Assembly (NCBI RefSeq): GCF_004362045.1
Contig: NZ_SNWX01000010.1
Span: 1-64,000 of the forward strand
Direction of reading: 5' to 3'
DNA: 64,000 nucleotides
DNA from: Halanaerobium saccharolyticum
Lineage (GTDB): Bacteria > Bacillota > Halanaerobiia > Halanaerobiales > Halanaerobiaceae
Position numbers and translations under genes: made by a program. How positions within the stretch are numbered: the first letter of the stretch is position 1; the number at the start of each line of letters is the position of its first letter. This document shows, one piece after another, positions 47,104 to 55,958 of this stretch. Below the pieces are notes generated by a model. The model did no database searches, was not told where the DNA came from, and saw nothing but the letters and a program-made list of their open reading frames with translations.

Positions 47104-47869
47104 AAAAAGAATTATTCCCTGCCTGGATATCAAAGATGGCAGAGTAGTTAAAGGTGTAAATTTTGTTGAATTAAGAGATGCTGGTGACCCGGTGGAATCA
47201 GCTAAAGAATATAATGATCTGGGAGCAGATGAACTTGTCTTTTTAGATATAACTGCCACCAAAGAAAAACGTAAAACTTTAGCTGAGCTTGTAGAAAAAG
47301 TGGCTGCTCAGGTTTTTATACCACTGACAGTTGGTGGTGGAATCAGGACAGTAGAGGATATGCAGTTTATTTTAAGAGCAGGAGCAGATAAGGTTTCTGT
47401 AAACTCTGCTGCGGTCAAAAATCCGGAGCTGGTACGTAAAGGAGCGCTTAAGTTTGGTTCCCAGTGTATTGTCGGAGCTGTTGATGCAGCAAAAAGAGAA
47501 TCAGGAGCAGGCTGGGAGATTTTCATTCATGGAGGCAGTAAAGAGACTGGAATTGACCTGATTGAATGGGTCAAAGAACTGGAAGAACTGGGAGCAGGAG
47601 AGATTCTTTTGACCAGCATCAATTCTGATGGTACCAAAGATGGCTTTGATCTGGAGATGCTAAAAGCTGTGACAGCCGCAGTTAATATACCGGTTATTGC
47701 CTCCGGTGGTGCCGGCAGTATCCAGCACTTTGTGGATGTTTTTAAAGAAACCGGAGCCGATGCTGCACTGGCGGCCTCAATTTTTCACTTTGGAGAAATT
47801 GCAATTAGAGATGTAAAAACTGAACTGGAAGCAGAGAAGATTCCAGTCCGAATCGAAGAAAGAAAATAG
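47096..47869 (+). CDS. hisF: Imidazole glycerol phosphate synthase, cyclase subunit
   Basis: Uses ammonia from HisH to make imidazoleglycerol phosphate and AICAR. The barrel resembles His[20 protein letters not shown] (catalytic Asp), [57 protein letters not shown] (second catalytic Asp) and VIASGGAGS. 257 residues from ATG 47096, which has a GGGTGA ribosome site; the in-frame GTG 47087 lies in that site. It overlaps hisA by 8 bp. Confidence 0.97.
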   Translation: MLKKRIIPCLDIKDGRVVKGVNFVELRDAGDPVESAKEYNDLGADELVFLDITATKEKRKTLAELVEKVAAQVFIPLTVGGGIRTVEDMQFILRAGADKVSVNSAAVKNPELVRKGALKFGSQCIVGAVDAAKRESGAGWEIFIHGGSKETGIDLIEWVKELEELGAGEILLTSINSDGTKDGFDLEMLKAVTAAVNIPVIASGGAGSIQHFVDVFKETGADAALAASIFHFGEIAIRDVKTELEAEKIPVRIEERK

Positions 47870-47955
47870 AGTTTTGGATTTTTCAAAAGCTTATATTAAT
47901 AAAATAAATTTTAATAGGTTTTAAGAATTGTAGACCAGAGAGGACAGGTGGTTGA

Positions 47956-48648
47956 GTGTTAGAAGTAATAGATAAATTAGATGAGATTAATTTTAAATAT
48001 AATAAGCAGGGATTAATGCCTGCTATTGTTCAGGATTATCAGACTAAAGATGTACTAATGGTGGCCTATGTTAATGAGGAATCACTCAAATTGAGTTTAG
48101 AAAAGGGAGAAACAGTCTTTTACAGCCGCTCCCGCCAGGAATTATGGCATAAGGGAGAAACTTCTGGTAATACCCAGGAGATTAAAGAAATTTATTATGA
48201 CTGTGATCAGGATACAATATTATTTACGGTTGACCCCGCAGGACCAGCCTGTCATACAGGTGAAAACTCCTGCTTTTTTCGTAAAATTGCAGAGGATACA
48301 GATTTAAAAGCCAAAAAGATGATGAAAATGGAGCAGCAGGCCCAGAATATAGAAGCTGAATTTGAAACAGAAAAAGTTGTGGATTTTCTTTATGATTTAA
48401 TTTTGAGTCGGAAAGAAGAAATGCCCGAAGGCTCCTATACCACCTATCTGTTTGAAGAGGGTATAGATAAAATTTTAAAAAAGGTTGGCGAAGAATCAGC
48501 GGAAGTAATAATTGCCTCCAAAAATGAGCCAGACGAAGAATTAGTTTACGAAACAGCAGATCTGGTTTATCATATGCTGGTTTTACTGGCCGAAAGAGGA
48601 ATTAATCCCGACCAGATAAGAGAAGAACTAAAGAAACGACATAAGTAG
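47956..48648 (+). CDS. hisIE: Bifunctional phosphoribosyl-AMP cyclohydrolase / phosphoribosyl-ATP diphosphatase
   Basis: Carries out the second and third steps of histidine synthesis. The HisI part (about 1-115) has [31 protein letters not shown] and the metal-binding [10 protein letters not shown]. The HisE part (about 135-230) has [19 protein letters not shown] and [14 protein letters not shown] with a Glu-rich metal site. GTG 47956 is the start, with AGGTGG upstream. It is separated from hisF by 86 bp, and a terminator after it ends the operon. Confidence 0.96.
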   Translation: MLEVIDKLDEINFKYNKQGLMPAIVQDYQTKDVLMVAYVNEESLKLSLEKGETVFYSRSRQELWHKGETSGNTQEIKEIYYDCDQDTILFTVDPAGPACHTGENSCFFRKIAEDTDLKAKKMMKMEQQAQNIEAEFETEKVVDFLYDLILSRKEEMPEGSYTTYLFEEGIDKILKKVGEESAEVIIASKNEPDEELVYETADLVYHMLVLLAERGINPDQIREELKKRHK

Positions 48649-48681
48649 AATATATAGGTACCTAAATGTAACTAAATATCA

Positions 48682-48716
48682 AAGGCAGTTCTGTATTCTA
48701 GAGCTGTCTTTTTTCT
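48682..48716 (+). terminator. Terminator of the his operon
   Basis: AGGCAGTTCT and AGAGCTGTCT pair (with G-U pairs) around GTATTCT and are followed by TTTTTTCT. Confidence 0.8.
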
Positions 48717-48777
48717 ATTATTATGGTATAATATAGTAAATAGTCATTATTATTTTAATAAGCATTTTTTACAGAAA

Positions 48778-49932
48778 GTGGGTAAAATCATCATAAATAA
48801 AATTAAATTGACCACAAACATTTTAAGAGATTTTGATATATTTTTGGACAGGATTCTAGAGGATAAAGTACGGATTAGCAAAACTCAGGAGTTTATTAAT
48901 GGTGGTAAGCTGGTTGAATTAAATGAGTTTATGAAGACAGATCGACTTGATAGTTGTCATAATAGAACACCGCAGTATAAATATCTACTTTTACATTTAT
49001 TTTATAATATAGCGATTGCAGGTAAAATTTTAAAAATCGATTACAGCCGAAGCACAAAATATTTAATAAAAGATAAAAACTTTGAGTCTTATAAAAAATT
49101 GTCTGAGTCAGAAAAATATTTATTTTTACTAGAAACATTCTGGCTGGACTGTGACTTGGAAAAGATGCAATCACCTAAAACAAATACAAATATTGAGTTT
49201 AACTTAGAAAATTATTTAGATAAACTAATGGATCGGAAACAGCTTATATTCAATGATCAGCTTAAATATCATCTGGGTGCATTTTTAAAATATCTAAATT
49301 ATTTGGGACTGTGGAAGGTAGATTTTTTAAAATTAAAATTAACAGAGATTGGAGAGTTAATTGCCCCGGTTCTGCTTAACAAATGGCCTTTTAATGATTG
49401 TAATCTACCGTTATTAAGAAAACTTGGCCATGATTTTGGTATTTATGGAGCCAGAATGGCTTTTCAAGATCCTTTCTGGTTTGACTTTGTTGATATTTTT
49501 CCAGAGATTAATGGTACAATCCCAAGAGTTGTAGTTAAAAAATTAACTGGTAATTATATTTTCAAAATTAAACTGGGTAAAATCTGGCGTAAAGTAAAAA
49601 TTGCAGCTTCAGCCACACTTGCCGATCTACATTTAATGATTCAGGATGCTTTTGATTTTGATGATGATCATCTTTATTCCTTTTTCCTGTCAAATAAGCC
49701 CTGGGATGGATCCGGTTATGGTCGACCAGAAGAAGGAATGGGCTTTAATGCTGCAGAGAAAAGACTTTTTGAACTGGGAATGGAAGTAGGTCAGGAGTTT
49801 CTTTATATTTTTGATTATGGAACCGAATGGAGATTTAAAATTAAAACTGAAGCATATATAGATGAGGAAGAAATTAAAGAGCCTGAAATTATTGATATTA
49901 GGGGAGAAAGTCCGGATCAGTATGGTTTTTAG
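48778..49932 (+). CDS. Protein with C-terminal plasmid pRiA4b ORF-3-like domain
   Basis: 384-residue cytoplasmic protein. The C-terminal ~140 residues match the pRiA4b ORF-3 family: YIFKIKLGKIWRKVKIAASATLADLHLMIQDAFDF, the DDHLYSFFLS strand, and YIFDYGTEWRFKI. The N-terminal ~240 residues are helix-rich with no recognised domain. The biochemical role of the family is unknown; it occurs on plasmids and near mobile DNA but also in chromosomes. The start is uncertain: GTG 48778 lies inside a weak AGAAAGTGGG ribosome-like sequence. A GGDEF gene starts 15 bp after its stop, so they are probably an operon. Confidence 0.78.
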   Translation: MGKIIINKIKLTTNILRDFDIFLDRILEDKVRISKTQEFINGGKLVELNEFMKTDRLDSCHNRTPQYKYLLLHLFYNIAIAGKILKIDYSRSTKYLIKDKNFESYKKLSESEKYLFLLETFWLDCDLEKMQSPKTNTNIEFNLENYLDKLMDRKQLIFNDQLKYHLGAFLKYLNYLGLWKVDFLKLKLTEIGELIAPVLLNKWPFNDCNLPLLRKLGHDFGIYGARMAFQDPFWFDFVDIFPEINGTIPRVVVKKLTGNYIFKIKLGKIWRKVKIAASATLADLHLMIQDAFDFDDDHLYSFFLSNKPWDGSGYGRPEEGMGFNAAEKRLFELGMEVGQEFLYIFDYGTEWRFKIKTEAYIDEEEIKEPEIIDIRGESPDQYGF

Positions 49933-49946
49933 GAAGGGGCAGTCGG

Positions 49947-51446
49947 ATGGAAAAACTATTTAATAAATTTAAATACATAATAATTATTTTATTGGCTTTG
50001 ATAATGATTTATATTTTTTCAGGACAATATACAAATGTCAAAGAAGTGGTGGAAGACAAATATAACAGTCGCCAGCAGTTAGTAGAGAAAAATATTCTGC
50101 AGACTGTAAATTATATTGATAATGCCTACAAAATTGTAGAGCAGCAGTTAAATCAGGAGATGAGAGAATATTCAGAGCAGATGGTTGCAAAGTACAGAGA
50201 AAATCCAGATGTGATGGAATGGGATTTATTAGAACTTAAGCAGCAGTTTCCTAGTTATGACATTTATATAATAGATCAGAGTTTAAAAATAATCAAAACT
50301 ACATACAAAGAAGATCTGGGACTTGATTTTTCTAAATTTAGCAGTTTTGCTTCTGTTTTAAGAAATCGAATGCAGGGAAATGAATTTGAAGTTGATCGAA
50401 TTGATCTGTCAACTCAGGCCGGAGAAATAAAAAAATACAGTTATATGCCCAGCCCTGATCACCAATATTTATTTGAATTAAGTGTCAGTATTGAAGATCA
50501 ATATCCATCTTTTCAGAGTTTAAATCTGTTTAAAGATGCAACTGCTTTAACTTCGGAATATGAGATGGTAGAAGATATTTCTTTTTACAGTGTGGAGCCT
50601 TTAAATTATGAGGTTGCCAAGATTAGAAATAGCAAAAAGCCGTATATAAATCCGGATGTACCAGAATTCGAAGAAGAACTTGCCCGGCAGACGGTTATCA
50701 GTAATTCCAGACAGGAGGCTGCAGCCAAGATAGATGGTGTGAAGTATCACTATCGATTTTTTCCTGCTTTAGTAAGTGAAGGAGAAGGGGAACAGGGATG
50801 GAACTCCTATGTAGTTGGAATTGTTTATAATAAGCAGATAATGCAGAATGAGATTAGCAGTCACCGCCGCTTATTTGCCGTTAATATTGTTTTACTGGCA
50901 GCTCTGTTTGCCAGCTTTATTGCAGTAGTGGTTTATTTATTAAGAAAGTTTGAACACCAGGCCTATCATGATAAATTAACCGGTCTGGCAAATAGAAAGT
51001 ATTTTGTAGAAAAGTTTCAGAAATTAAAAGAAAAAGCTGATTTTTCCGGTAAGAATATTGGCCTTGTTTTTATAGATATTGATAGATTTAAGGAAATTAA
51101 TGATAATTATGGACATGACATAGGAGACAGGGTTTTAGAAAATATTGCCTCCCGCATGGAAAATAATTTGAAAGAAACAGATATTACGGCCAGAATGGGT
51201 GGAGATGAATTTGTGGTTGCCCTCTCCGATTTAGATTCTAAAACCAAAATCATCAAAGTAGCAAAAAGATTAATTAAAGAACTTAAAAACCCACTTATTA
51301 TTGATGAGAAAGAGATTGCGATTAGTGTAAGTGCAGGTGTCAGTTTTTATCCTGATGACAGTCAGGAGTTAGAAAAACTTATTAAAAACGCGGATGCAGC
51401 AATGTATAAGGCAAAAAGAAAAGATAGTGATATAGAAAGTAATTAA
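49947..51446 (+). CDS. Membrane-bound GGDEF protein (probable diguanylate cyclase)
   Basis: Predicted to make c-di-GMP in response to an extracytoplasmic signal. An N-terminal membrane segment (about 9-27, YIIIILLALIMIYIFSG) is followed by a ~270-residue sensor region outside the cytoplasm, a second membrane segment (about 312-332) and a GGDEF domain (about 340-495) starting YHDKLTGLANRKYF, with DIDRFKEINDNYGH and intact MGGDEF. The RxxD inhibitory site appears as KETD, so product inhibition may be weak. The sensor resembles no family I can name with confidence. It lies 15 bp after the pRiA4b-like gene; a terminator follows. Confidence 0.88.
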   Translation: MEKLFNKFKYIIIILLALIMIYIFSGQYTNVKEVVEDKYNSRQQLVEKNILQTVNYIDNAYKIVEQQLNQEMREYSEQMVAKYRENPDVMEWDLLELKQQFPSYDIYIIDQSLKIIKTTYKEDLGLDFSKFSSFASVLRNRMQGNEFEVDRIDLSTQAGEIKKYSYMPSPDHQYLFELSVSIEDQYPSFQSLNLFKDATALTSEYEMVEDISFYSVEPLNYEVAKIRNSKKPYINPDVPEFEEELARQTVISNSRQEAAAKIDGVKYHYRFFPALVSEGEGEQGWNSYVVGIVYNKQIMQNEISSHRRLFAVNIVLLAALFASFIAVVVYLLRKFEHQAYHDKLTGLANRKYFVEKFQKLKEKADFSGKNIGLVFIDIDRFKEINDNYGHDIGDRVLENIASRMENNLKETDITARMGGDEFVVALSDLDSKTKIIKVAKRLIKELKNPLIIDEKEIAISVSAGVSFYPDDSQELEKLIKNADAAMYKAKRKDSDIESN

Positions 51447-51470
51447 AATTAATTATTGAAATTATATGGT

Positions 51471-51514
51471 GCAGGGAGTATAAAATATTCTATACTCTCT
51501 GCCCATATTTTTTT
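51471..51514 (+). terminator. Terminator after the GGDEF gene
   Basis: GCAGGGAGTATA and TATACTCTCTGC form a 12-bp stem with an AATATTC-type loop, followed by CCATATTTTTTT. Confidence 0.85.
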
Positions 51515-51596
51515 GCCTTTTAATTTAAGTATGTTAAAATTTAAATAAGTAAGCTCTAAATCAAAAATTAATCAAGCAAAAATGGGAGGAAAGGAA

Positions 51597-52082
51597 ATGA
51601 AGATAACATACGAATCAATAGGAGAAATAAGGTCACCATTTATGGCTCCTGAGGGAACTCCTATCCAACCAACGGCTGCAGGAGCTGCTGCAGGAAGAAT
51701 CGAATTACTACCTGAATATCAGGAAGGACTAAAGGATCTGGCAGGTTTTTCTCATTTAATATTATTATATCACTGTCATCAGGCTGGAAAAGCTTCTTTG
51801 ACAGTCAAACCATTTATGGAGAATAAAGAGCATGGGATTTTTTCAATTAGAGCTCCCAGCCGCCCCAATTCAATTGGTCTTTCGATTGTTCAACTGGAAA
51901 AAATCGAAGCTAATATTTTATATATTAAAGATGTTGATATACTGGATAAAACCCCTCTGCTGGATATTAAGCCCTATGTACCGGAATTTGATAGAAGAGA
52001 TGAGGTTAAAATCGGCTGGATGGAAGCAAATATCAATAAACTTTCTTCTGTTAAAGATGATGGCAGATTTGCTGATAACTAA
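51597..52082 (+). CDS. trmO: tRNA (N6-threonylcarbamoyladenosine-37) methyltransferase family protein
   Basis: TrmO/TsaA (YaeB) family enzyme predicted to methylate t6A37 in tRNA with S-adenosylmethionine. 161 residues from ATG 51597. The family pattern is present: IGEIRSPFMAPEGTPIQP, RIELLPEYQEGLKDLAGFSHLILLYHCHQA, the RAPSRPNSIGLS motif, and DVDILDKTPLLDIKPYVPEFD. It is the short form without the C-terminal extension of E. coli TrmO. ATG 51597 is chosen because GGGAGG sits 8 bases upstream; ATG 51582 lies before that site. Probably monocistronic. Confidence 0.9.
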   Translation: MKITYESIGEIRSPFMAPEGTPIQPTAAGAAAGRIELLPEYQEGLKDLAGFSHLILLYHCHQAGKASLTVKPFMENKEHGIFSIRAPSRPNSIGLSIVQLEKIEANILYIKDVDILDKTPLLDIKPYVPEFDRRDEVKIGWMEANINKLSSVKDDGRFADN

Positions 52083-52179
52083 AATTTGATTTTATCCAGA
52101 TATTTCTGTAGCTTAGAGTAAGGAAGAAGTAGATGGAGCAAAAATTAAATGATTATATTTTGTTAGGAGTTTAAAAGAT

Positions 52180-53412
52180 ATGAATAAATATTTTAATGTC
52201 ATGGCATTTCCAGCTGGACCAATCTGCAATTTAGACTGTGATTACTGCTATTATCTAAATAAAACAGAACTATATCCAGAAGAGAATAACTTTCAGATGA
52301 CCGAAGAAATATTAGAGAAATATATTAAACAATATATAGAATCTCAGCCGGGTCCAATGGTGAATTTTGGCTGGCAGGGAGGAGAGCCTACCTTGAGAGG
52401 ACTCGATTTCTTCAAAAAAGCAGTAAAACTACAGAAAAAGCATGCGCCTGAGGGCTGGAAGATAGAAAATTCAATCCAGACCAATGCAGTTTTAATTGAT
52501 GATCAGTGGGCAAAATTTTTAAAAAAGAATAATTTTTTGGTAGGAGTAAGTCTAGATGGGCCAGCAGAGCTGCATAATAAATATAGAAAAGATAAAAATG
52601 GAGAAACAACTCATCAAAAAGTTATGGCTGGGCTGGAAAAACTAAAAAAATATAAGGTGGAATATAATATTCTGGCAGTAGTAAATGAAGCTAATGCTAA
52701 AAAACCGGAAGAGGTTTATCAATTTTTCAAAAGAATTGAAGCTGATTTTATGCAGTTTATCCCTATTGTTGAGCAGGATAATGAAGGAGATATAATATCT
52801 CGATCGGTGGATTCAAAAGAGTACGGCAAATTTTTAATTGGGGTATTTAACCAGTGGCTCAATGATCTGGGAGATATTTATGTCCAGATTTTTGAAGAAG
52901 CTTTATCAGCCTGGGCAGGGTTTGGAGCAAATCTCTGTGTGTTCAGTAAGGAATGTGGTAAGGCTTCAGTAATGGAGTATAATGGAGATTTGTATTCCTG
53001 TGATCATTATGTTGAATCGGAGCACAGACTGGGTAATGTTAATGAAATTGATATTTTAGAGATGATGGACTCTAAACAGCAGCAGAAATTTGGTAGAGCA
53101 AAGCGAGAGCAGTTAAACCCAAAATGTTTAGAATGTAGATATTTATTTTTCTGTCATGGCGGCTGCCCTAAAAACAGAATTATAAATACAGGAGATGAGT
53201 ACAAACTGAATTATCTCTGTGAGGGATATAAGCTGTTTTTTGATTATATTGAGCCCTTTATGAGAAAGTTAGCTCAGATGGTCCAGCAGAGGAAGTCTCC
53301 AATTTTAATGCGAAAAGAAATGCAGAAGCTTTACAGAGAAAAATGGGATGTCTGCAGGAATGATAGCTGTCCCTGTGGAAGTGGTAAGAAATATAAAAAG
53401 TGCTGTTTATAA
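52180..53412 (+). CDS. Radical SAM/SPASM protein, anaerobic sulfatase-maturase type, with SEC-C tail
   Basis: Radical SAM enzyme of 410 residues. The AdoMet 4Fe-4S motif is CNLDCDYC (Cys16, Cys20, Cys23), followed by FGWQGGEPTL and the SIQTNAVLID and VGVSLDGPAELHNKYRKD strands, which are typical of anSMEs. The SPASM region has a Cys-rich pattern (CVFSKECG, YSCDHYVE, CLECRYLFFCHGGCPKNR) for two auxiliary clusters. A C-terminal SEC-C zinc motif (CRNDSCPCGSGKKYKKCC) is fused. anSMEs oxidise Cys or Ser of sulfatases to formylglycine; no sulfatase gene is in the window. A 30-codon ORF lies 124 bp downstream. Confidence 0.85.
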   Translation: MNKYFNVMAFPAGPICNLDCDYCYYLNKTELYPEENNFQMTEEILEKYIKQYIESQPGPMVNFGWQGGEPTLRGLDFFKKAVKLQKKHAPEGWKIENSIQTNAVLIDDQWAKFLKKNNFLVGVSLDGPAELHNKYRKDKNGETTHQKVMAGLEKLKKYKVEYNILAVVNEANAKKPEEVYQFFKRIEADFMQFIPIVEQDNEGDIISRSVDSKEYGKFLIGVFNQWLNDLGDIYVQIFEEALSAWAGFGANLCVFSKECGKASVMEYNGDLYSCDHYVESEHRLGNVNEIDILEMMDSKQQQKFGRAKREQLNPKCLECRYLFFCHGGCPKNRIINTGDEYKLNYLCEGYKLFFDYIEPFMRKLAQMVQQRKSPILMRKEMQKLYREKWDVCRNDSCPCGSGKKYKKCCL

Positions 53413-53475
53413 AATTAGTTCAAAGATTTAGCTTAGGATTGTAGTTTGTTTACTTTCTTTATTAATTTAATCCTA

Positions 53476-53481
53476 TATAAT
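53476..53481 (+). promoter_or_regulatory. Possible -10 element for the 30-codon ORF
   Basis: TATAAT at 53476-53481, 55 bases before the small ORF. No convincing -35 is seen at the right distance (TTTACT at 53449 is 21 bases away), so the promoter is tentative. Confidence 0.35.
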
Positions 53482-53535
53482 GTAGCTACAAATACATCTA
53501 ATAACTTTATAAGACAATAAGAAAGGATGATATTT

Positions 53536-53628
53536 ATGAAGAAAGTAGTTAAAAAAGCAGCCGGAGCTGGTGCAGTAGTGGGAACTGCTGTAGCCTATGG
53601 CTCACTGTTAGTTAACACCTGGTCCTAA
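53536..53628 (+). CDS. Small ORF, 30 aa, possible peptide
   Basis: ATG at 53536 has an AAAGGATG ribosome site 8-10 bases upstream; the frame ends at TAA 53626-53628. The predicted 30-residue peptide starts with basic MKKVVKK, continues with a Gly/Ala/Val-rich hydrophobic stretch (AAGAGAVVGTAVAYGSLLV) and ends NTWS. It looks like a small membrane-active or secreted peptide. A strong terminator follows 31 bases later, so it can be transcribed on its own. It lies between the SPASM protein gene and larE (opposite strand). Whether it is translated is unknown; a chance ORF cannot be excluded, but the ribosome site and terminator favour a real gene. Confidence 0.5.
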   Translation: MKKVVKKAAGAGAVVGTAVAYGSLLVNTWS

Positions 53629-53659
53629 AAGTTAATTAATGTAATTAAAAGTCATTATG

Positions 53660-53713
53660 CCCCTCAAAATAATTTTAGTCTTATTAAAAAATTATTAAGA
53701 GGGGAATTTTTTT
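53660..53713 (+). terminator. Terminator after the small ORF
   Basis: CCCCTC pairs with GAGGGG, an inner AATAATTTT pairs with AAAAATTATT, and seven T's follow the right arm. It also lies at the 3' side of the convergent larE gene. Confidence 0.85.
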
Positions 53714-53742
53714 GTGAAGAAACACTTTGCAAATGGTGAAAA

Positions 53743-54558
53743 TTATTTATCTAAAACTTCATTCATGCTTCCACTGCGATAGCCCTCTAAATCAAGAGTT
53801 ATATATGTATAACCAATATCTTTTAATTTATTAACTATTTTATCTTTCTTTTTTAACATTAAGGGAAGGTCCTCGGGCAGTACCTCAATTCTTGCAGTGT
53901 TTTGATCATGATGCCTGACTCTAAATTGACTAATTTCCTGATTACGCATAAATCTTTCTGCCTGATCTACCATTTCGAGTTTTTCCACAGTAATTTGATC
54001 ACCATAGGGAAAACGAGAGGAAAGACAGGCAAAAGCCGGCTTATTCCAGGTTGGTAAATTGTATTCTTTAGATAAAGCCCTGATGTCATCTTTTGTCATT
54101 TCTGCTTCTTTGAGAGGACTTTTTACTTCCATTTCTCTGGCCGCCTGCATACCCGGTCGATAATCATGAAGATGATCATCATAATTTGAGCCGTCCAAAA
54201 CATAATTATATCCTTTTTGTTCAGCCACTTTTATAACTTCTGAAAAAAGCTCTTTTTTGCAGTAATAACACCTTTTTTGATCATTTTTTACAAAGTTTTC
54301 ATTATCCAATTCTGTGGTGTGAATTAAATGATGTTCAGCTCCGATCTTAAGAGCAAGTTTTTTTGCTTCTTTTTCCTCTTCCGACGGATAGGTTTCTGCA
54401 CAGGATGTTACAGCAAGTACATTTTCCTTTCCCAGGACTTCTACAGCTGTCTTTAATAAAAAAGTGCTATCTACTCCTCCAGAGAAGGCAACAGCAGCTG
54501 ATTCCAGTTCTCTTAGTATTTTTTTTAGTTTCAAAAATTTATCTTCTAAATTCTCCAA
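53743..54558 (-). CDS. larE: ATP-dependent sacrificial sulfur transferase LarE
   Basis: PP-loop protein that adenylates and sulfurates the pyridinium carboxylate precursor of the nickel-pincer nucleotide cofactor used by lactate racemase-like enzymes. The 271-residue protein has the ATP-binding SGGVDST (26-32), the SCAETYPS strand, RCYYCKKELF, and Cys178 in FACLSSRFPYG, the position of the sacrificial-sulfur cysteine. The CYYC pair could bind a cluster as in cluster-containing LarE proteins; this is inference. No larB, larC or larA is in the window, so partners must be elsewhere. Confidence 0.9.
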   Translation of the reverse strand: MENLEDKFLKLKKILRELESAAVAFSGGVDSTFLLKTAVEVLGKENVLAVTSCAETYPSEEEKEAKKLALKIGAEHHLIHTTELDNENFVKNDQKRCYYCKKELFSEVIKVAEQKGYNYVLDGSNYDDHLHDYRPGMQAAREMEVKSPLKEAEMTKDDIRALSKEYNLPTWNKPAFACLSSRFPYGDQITVEKLEMVDQAERFMRNQEISQFRVRHHDQNTARIEVLPEDLPLMLKKKDKIVNKLKDIGYTYITLDLEGYRSGSMNEVLDK

Positions 54559-54811
54559 ATTTAATAACCTCCCGCAAAATACTTTCTTTTAATTTTTTCA
54601 GTCATCTTTTAGGCAAAACCGAATAAATCGATAGAGATTAAAGTAAAGATATCATATTTAAACTGATTTTGTCAAAAAAATGATCGATTTAACTAGATAA
54701 AATGAGTCCATTCCTCAGCAATTCTGCAGAAACTTCTCAAAAAGCAGGGGAATTAATTTTTATCTTTAATTATGAATTAACAGCTTAAAAATAGAGGAAG
54801 GGGTAAAACTT

Positions 54812-55771
54812 ATGAAAACTGTAATTATTGGTGGAAGTGGTCATATTGGTTCCTATTTGGTGCCAGAGTTAGTTAAAGCCGGACACCAAGTTGTAAATGT
54901 TTCTCGTGGTCAGAGTCAGCCTTATGTTAATGATAAAGCCTGGAATAAGGTTGAACAGGTAAAGATGGATCGGGATCAAAAAGCTGACTTTGCAGAAAAG
55001 ATTGCAGCGATGAATGCCGATATTGTTGTTGACTTAATTAATTTTAAGCTCAAAGATACTAAAAAAATGGTAGATGTTTTAAAGGATACAAAGTTATCAC
55101 ATTATTTATTTTGTTCTTCTATCTGGGCCCATGGCAGAACTGAGTTATTAGCAGCTGATCCAAATACAATCAAAAAAGAAGCCCTGGATGATTATGGATT
55201 AAATAAATTTCAGAGTGAACAGTATTTAAAAGAAGAGTATCGTAGAAATGATTTCCCAGCAACAATTATTATGCCCGGACAAATTTCAGGGCCAGGCTGG
55301 TTAATTATCAGTCCTTTTGGCAATATAGATCCTGAAGTATTTGAAAAGATCGGACAGGGAGAAAAGATATACCTGCCCAACTTTGGCATGGAAACCCTGC
55401 ATCATGTCCATGCTGCTGATGTTGCCCAGATGTTTTTTAAAGCTATTGAGCACCGAAATCAGGCATTAGGTGAAAGTTTCCATGCAGTTGCTGAGGATTC
55501 CTTTACTTTATATGGTTATGCAAAGGCAATGTATGAATTCTTTGATCAGGATCCAGATATTGAATTTTTAGACTGGAAAAAATGGTGTGATTATATAGAT
55601 GATCAAGAACAGACTGAACAGAGTTATTATCATCTTGCCAGAAGTGGGTTTTTCTCAATTGAAAATGCTAAAAAACTGATCAACTATCAGCCTCAGTATT
55701 CCACCCGGGAAACCGTTGAAATAAGTATTAAAAGCTATCTTGAAAGAGATGTTATAAAAATCGAGAAATAA
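54812..55771 (+). CDS. NAD-dependent epimerase/dehydratase family protein
   Basis: Extended short-chain dehydrogenase-type protein of 319 residues. The N-terminal nucleotide-binding motif is VIIGGSGHIGSYLVPEL and the core has the YxxxK pair as YGLNK. The HVHAADVAQMFFKAIE segment is typical of nucleotide-sugar epimerases. The substrate is unknown and no sugar-nucleotide genes are beside it, so it may be a simple sugar or NAD-linked oxidoreductase. GGAAGGGG precedes ATG. Upstream 250 bp (54559-54811) hold the start regions of larE and this gene with no clear extra feature. Confidence 0.85.
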   Translation: MKTVIIGGSGHIGSYLVPELVKAGHQVVNVSRGQSQPYVNDKAWNKVEQVKMDRDQKADFAEKIAAMNADIVVDLINFKLKDTKKMVDVLKDTKLSHYLFCSSIWAHGRTELLAADPNTIKKEALDDYGLNKFQSEQYLKEEYRRNDFPATIIMPGQISGPGWLIISPFGNIDPEVFEKIGQGEKIYLPNFGMETLHHVHAADVAQMFFKAIEHRNQALGESFHAVAEDSFTLYGYAKAMYEFFDQDPDIEFLDWKKWCDYIDDQEQTEQSYYHLARSGFFSIENAKKLINYQPQYSTRETVEISIKSYLERDVIKIEK

Positions 55772-55958
55772 AGGTTAAAGATGAGCTGGCTGACCTGATT
55801 CGTTATTTTATTTTTATCAGATTGAGACGCTGGTTCTGGAAGTTAAGCAGCCTTCTTTATTTTAAAATGATGATTAATGATTATTTTTTAAACTTTCATT
55901 TAAGTTATTGATAATATATAATATAGTTAAGCATTAAAGAAAAAGGAGGCTGCTTACA

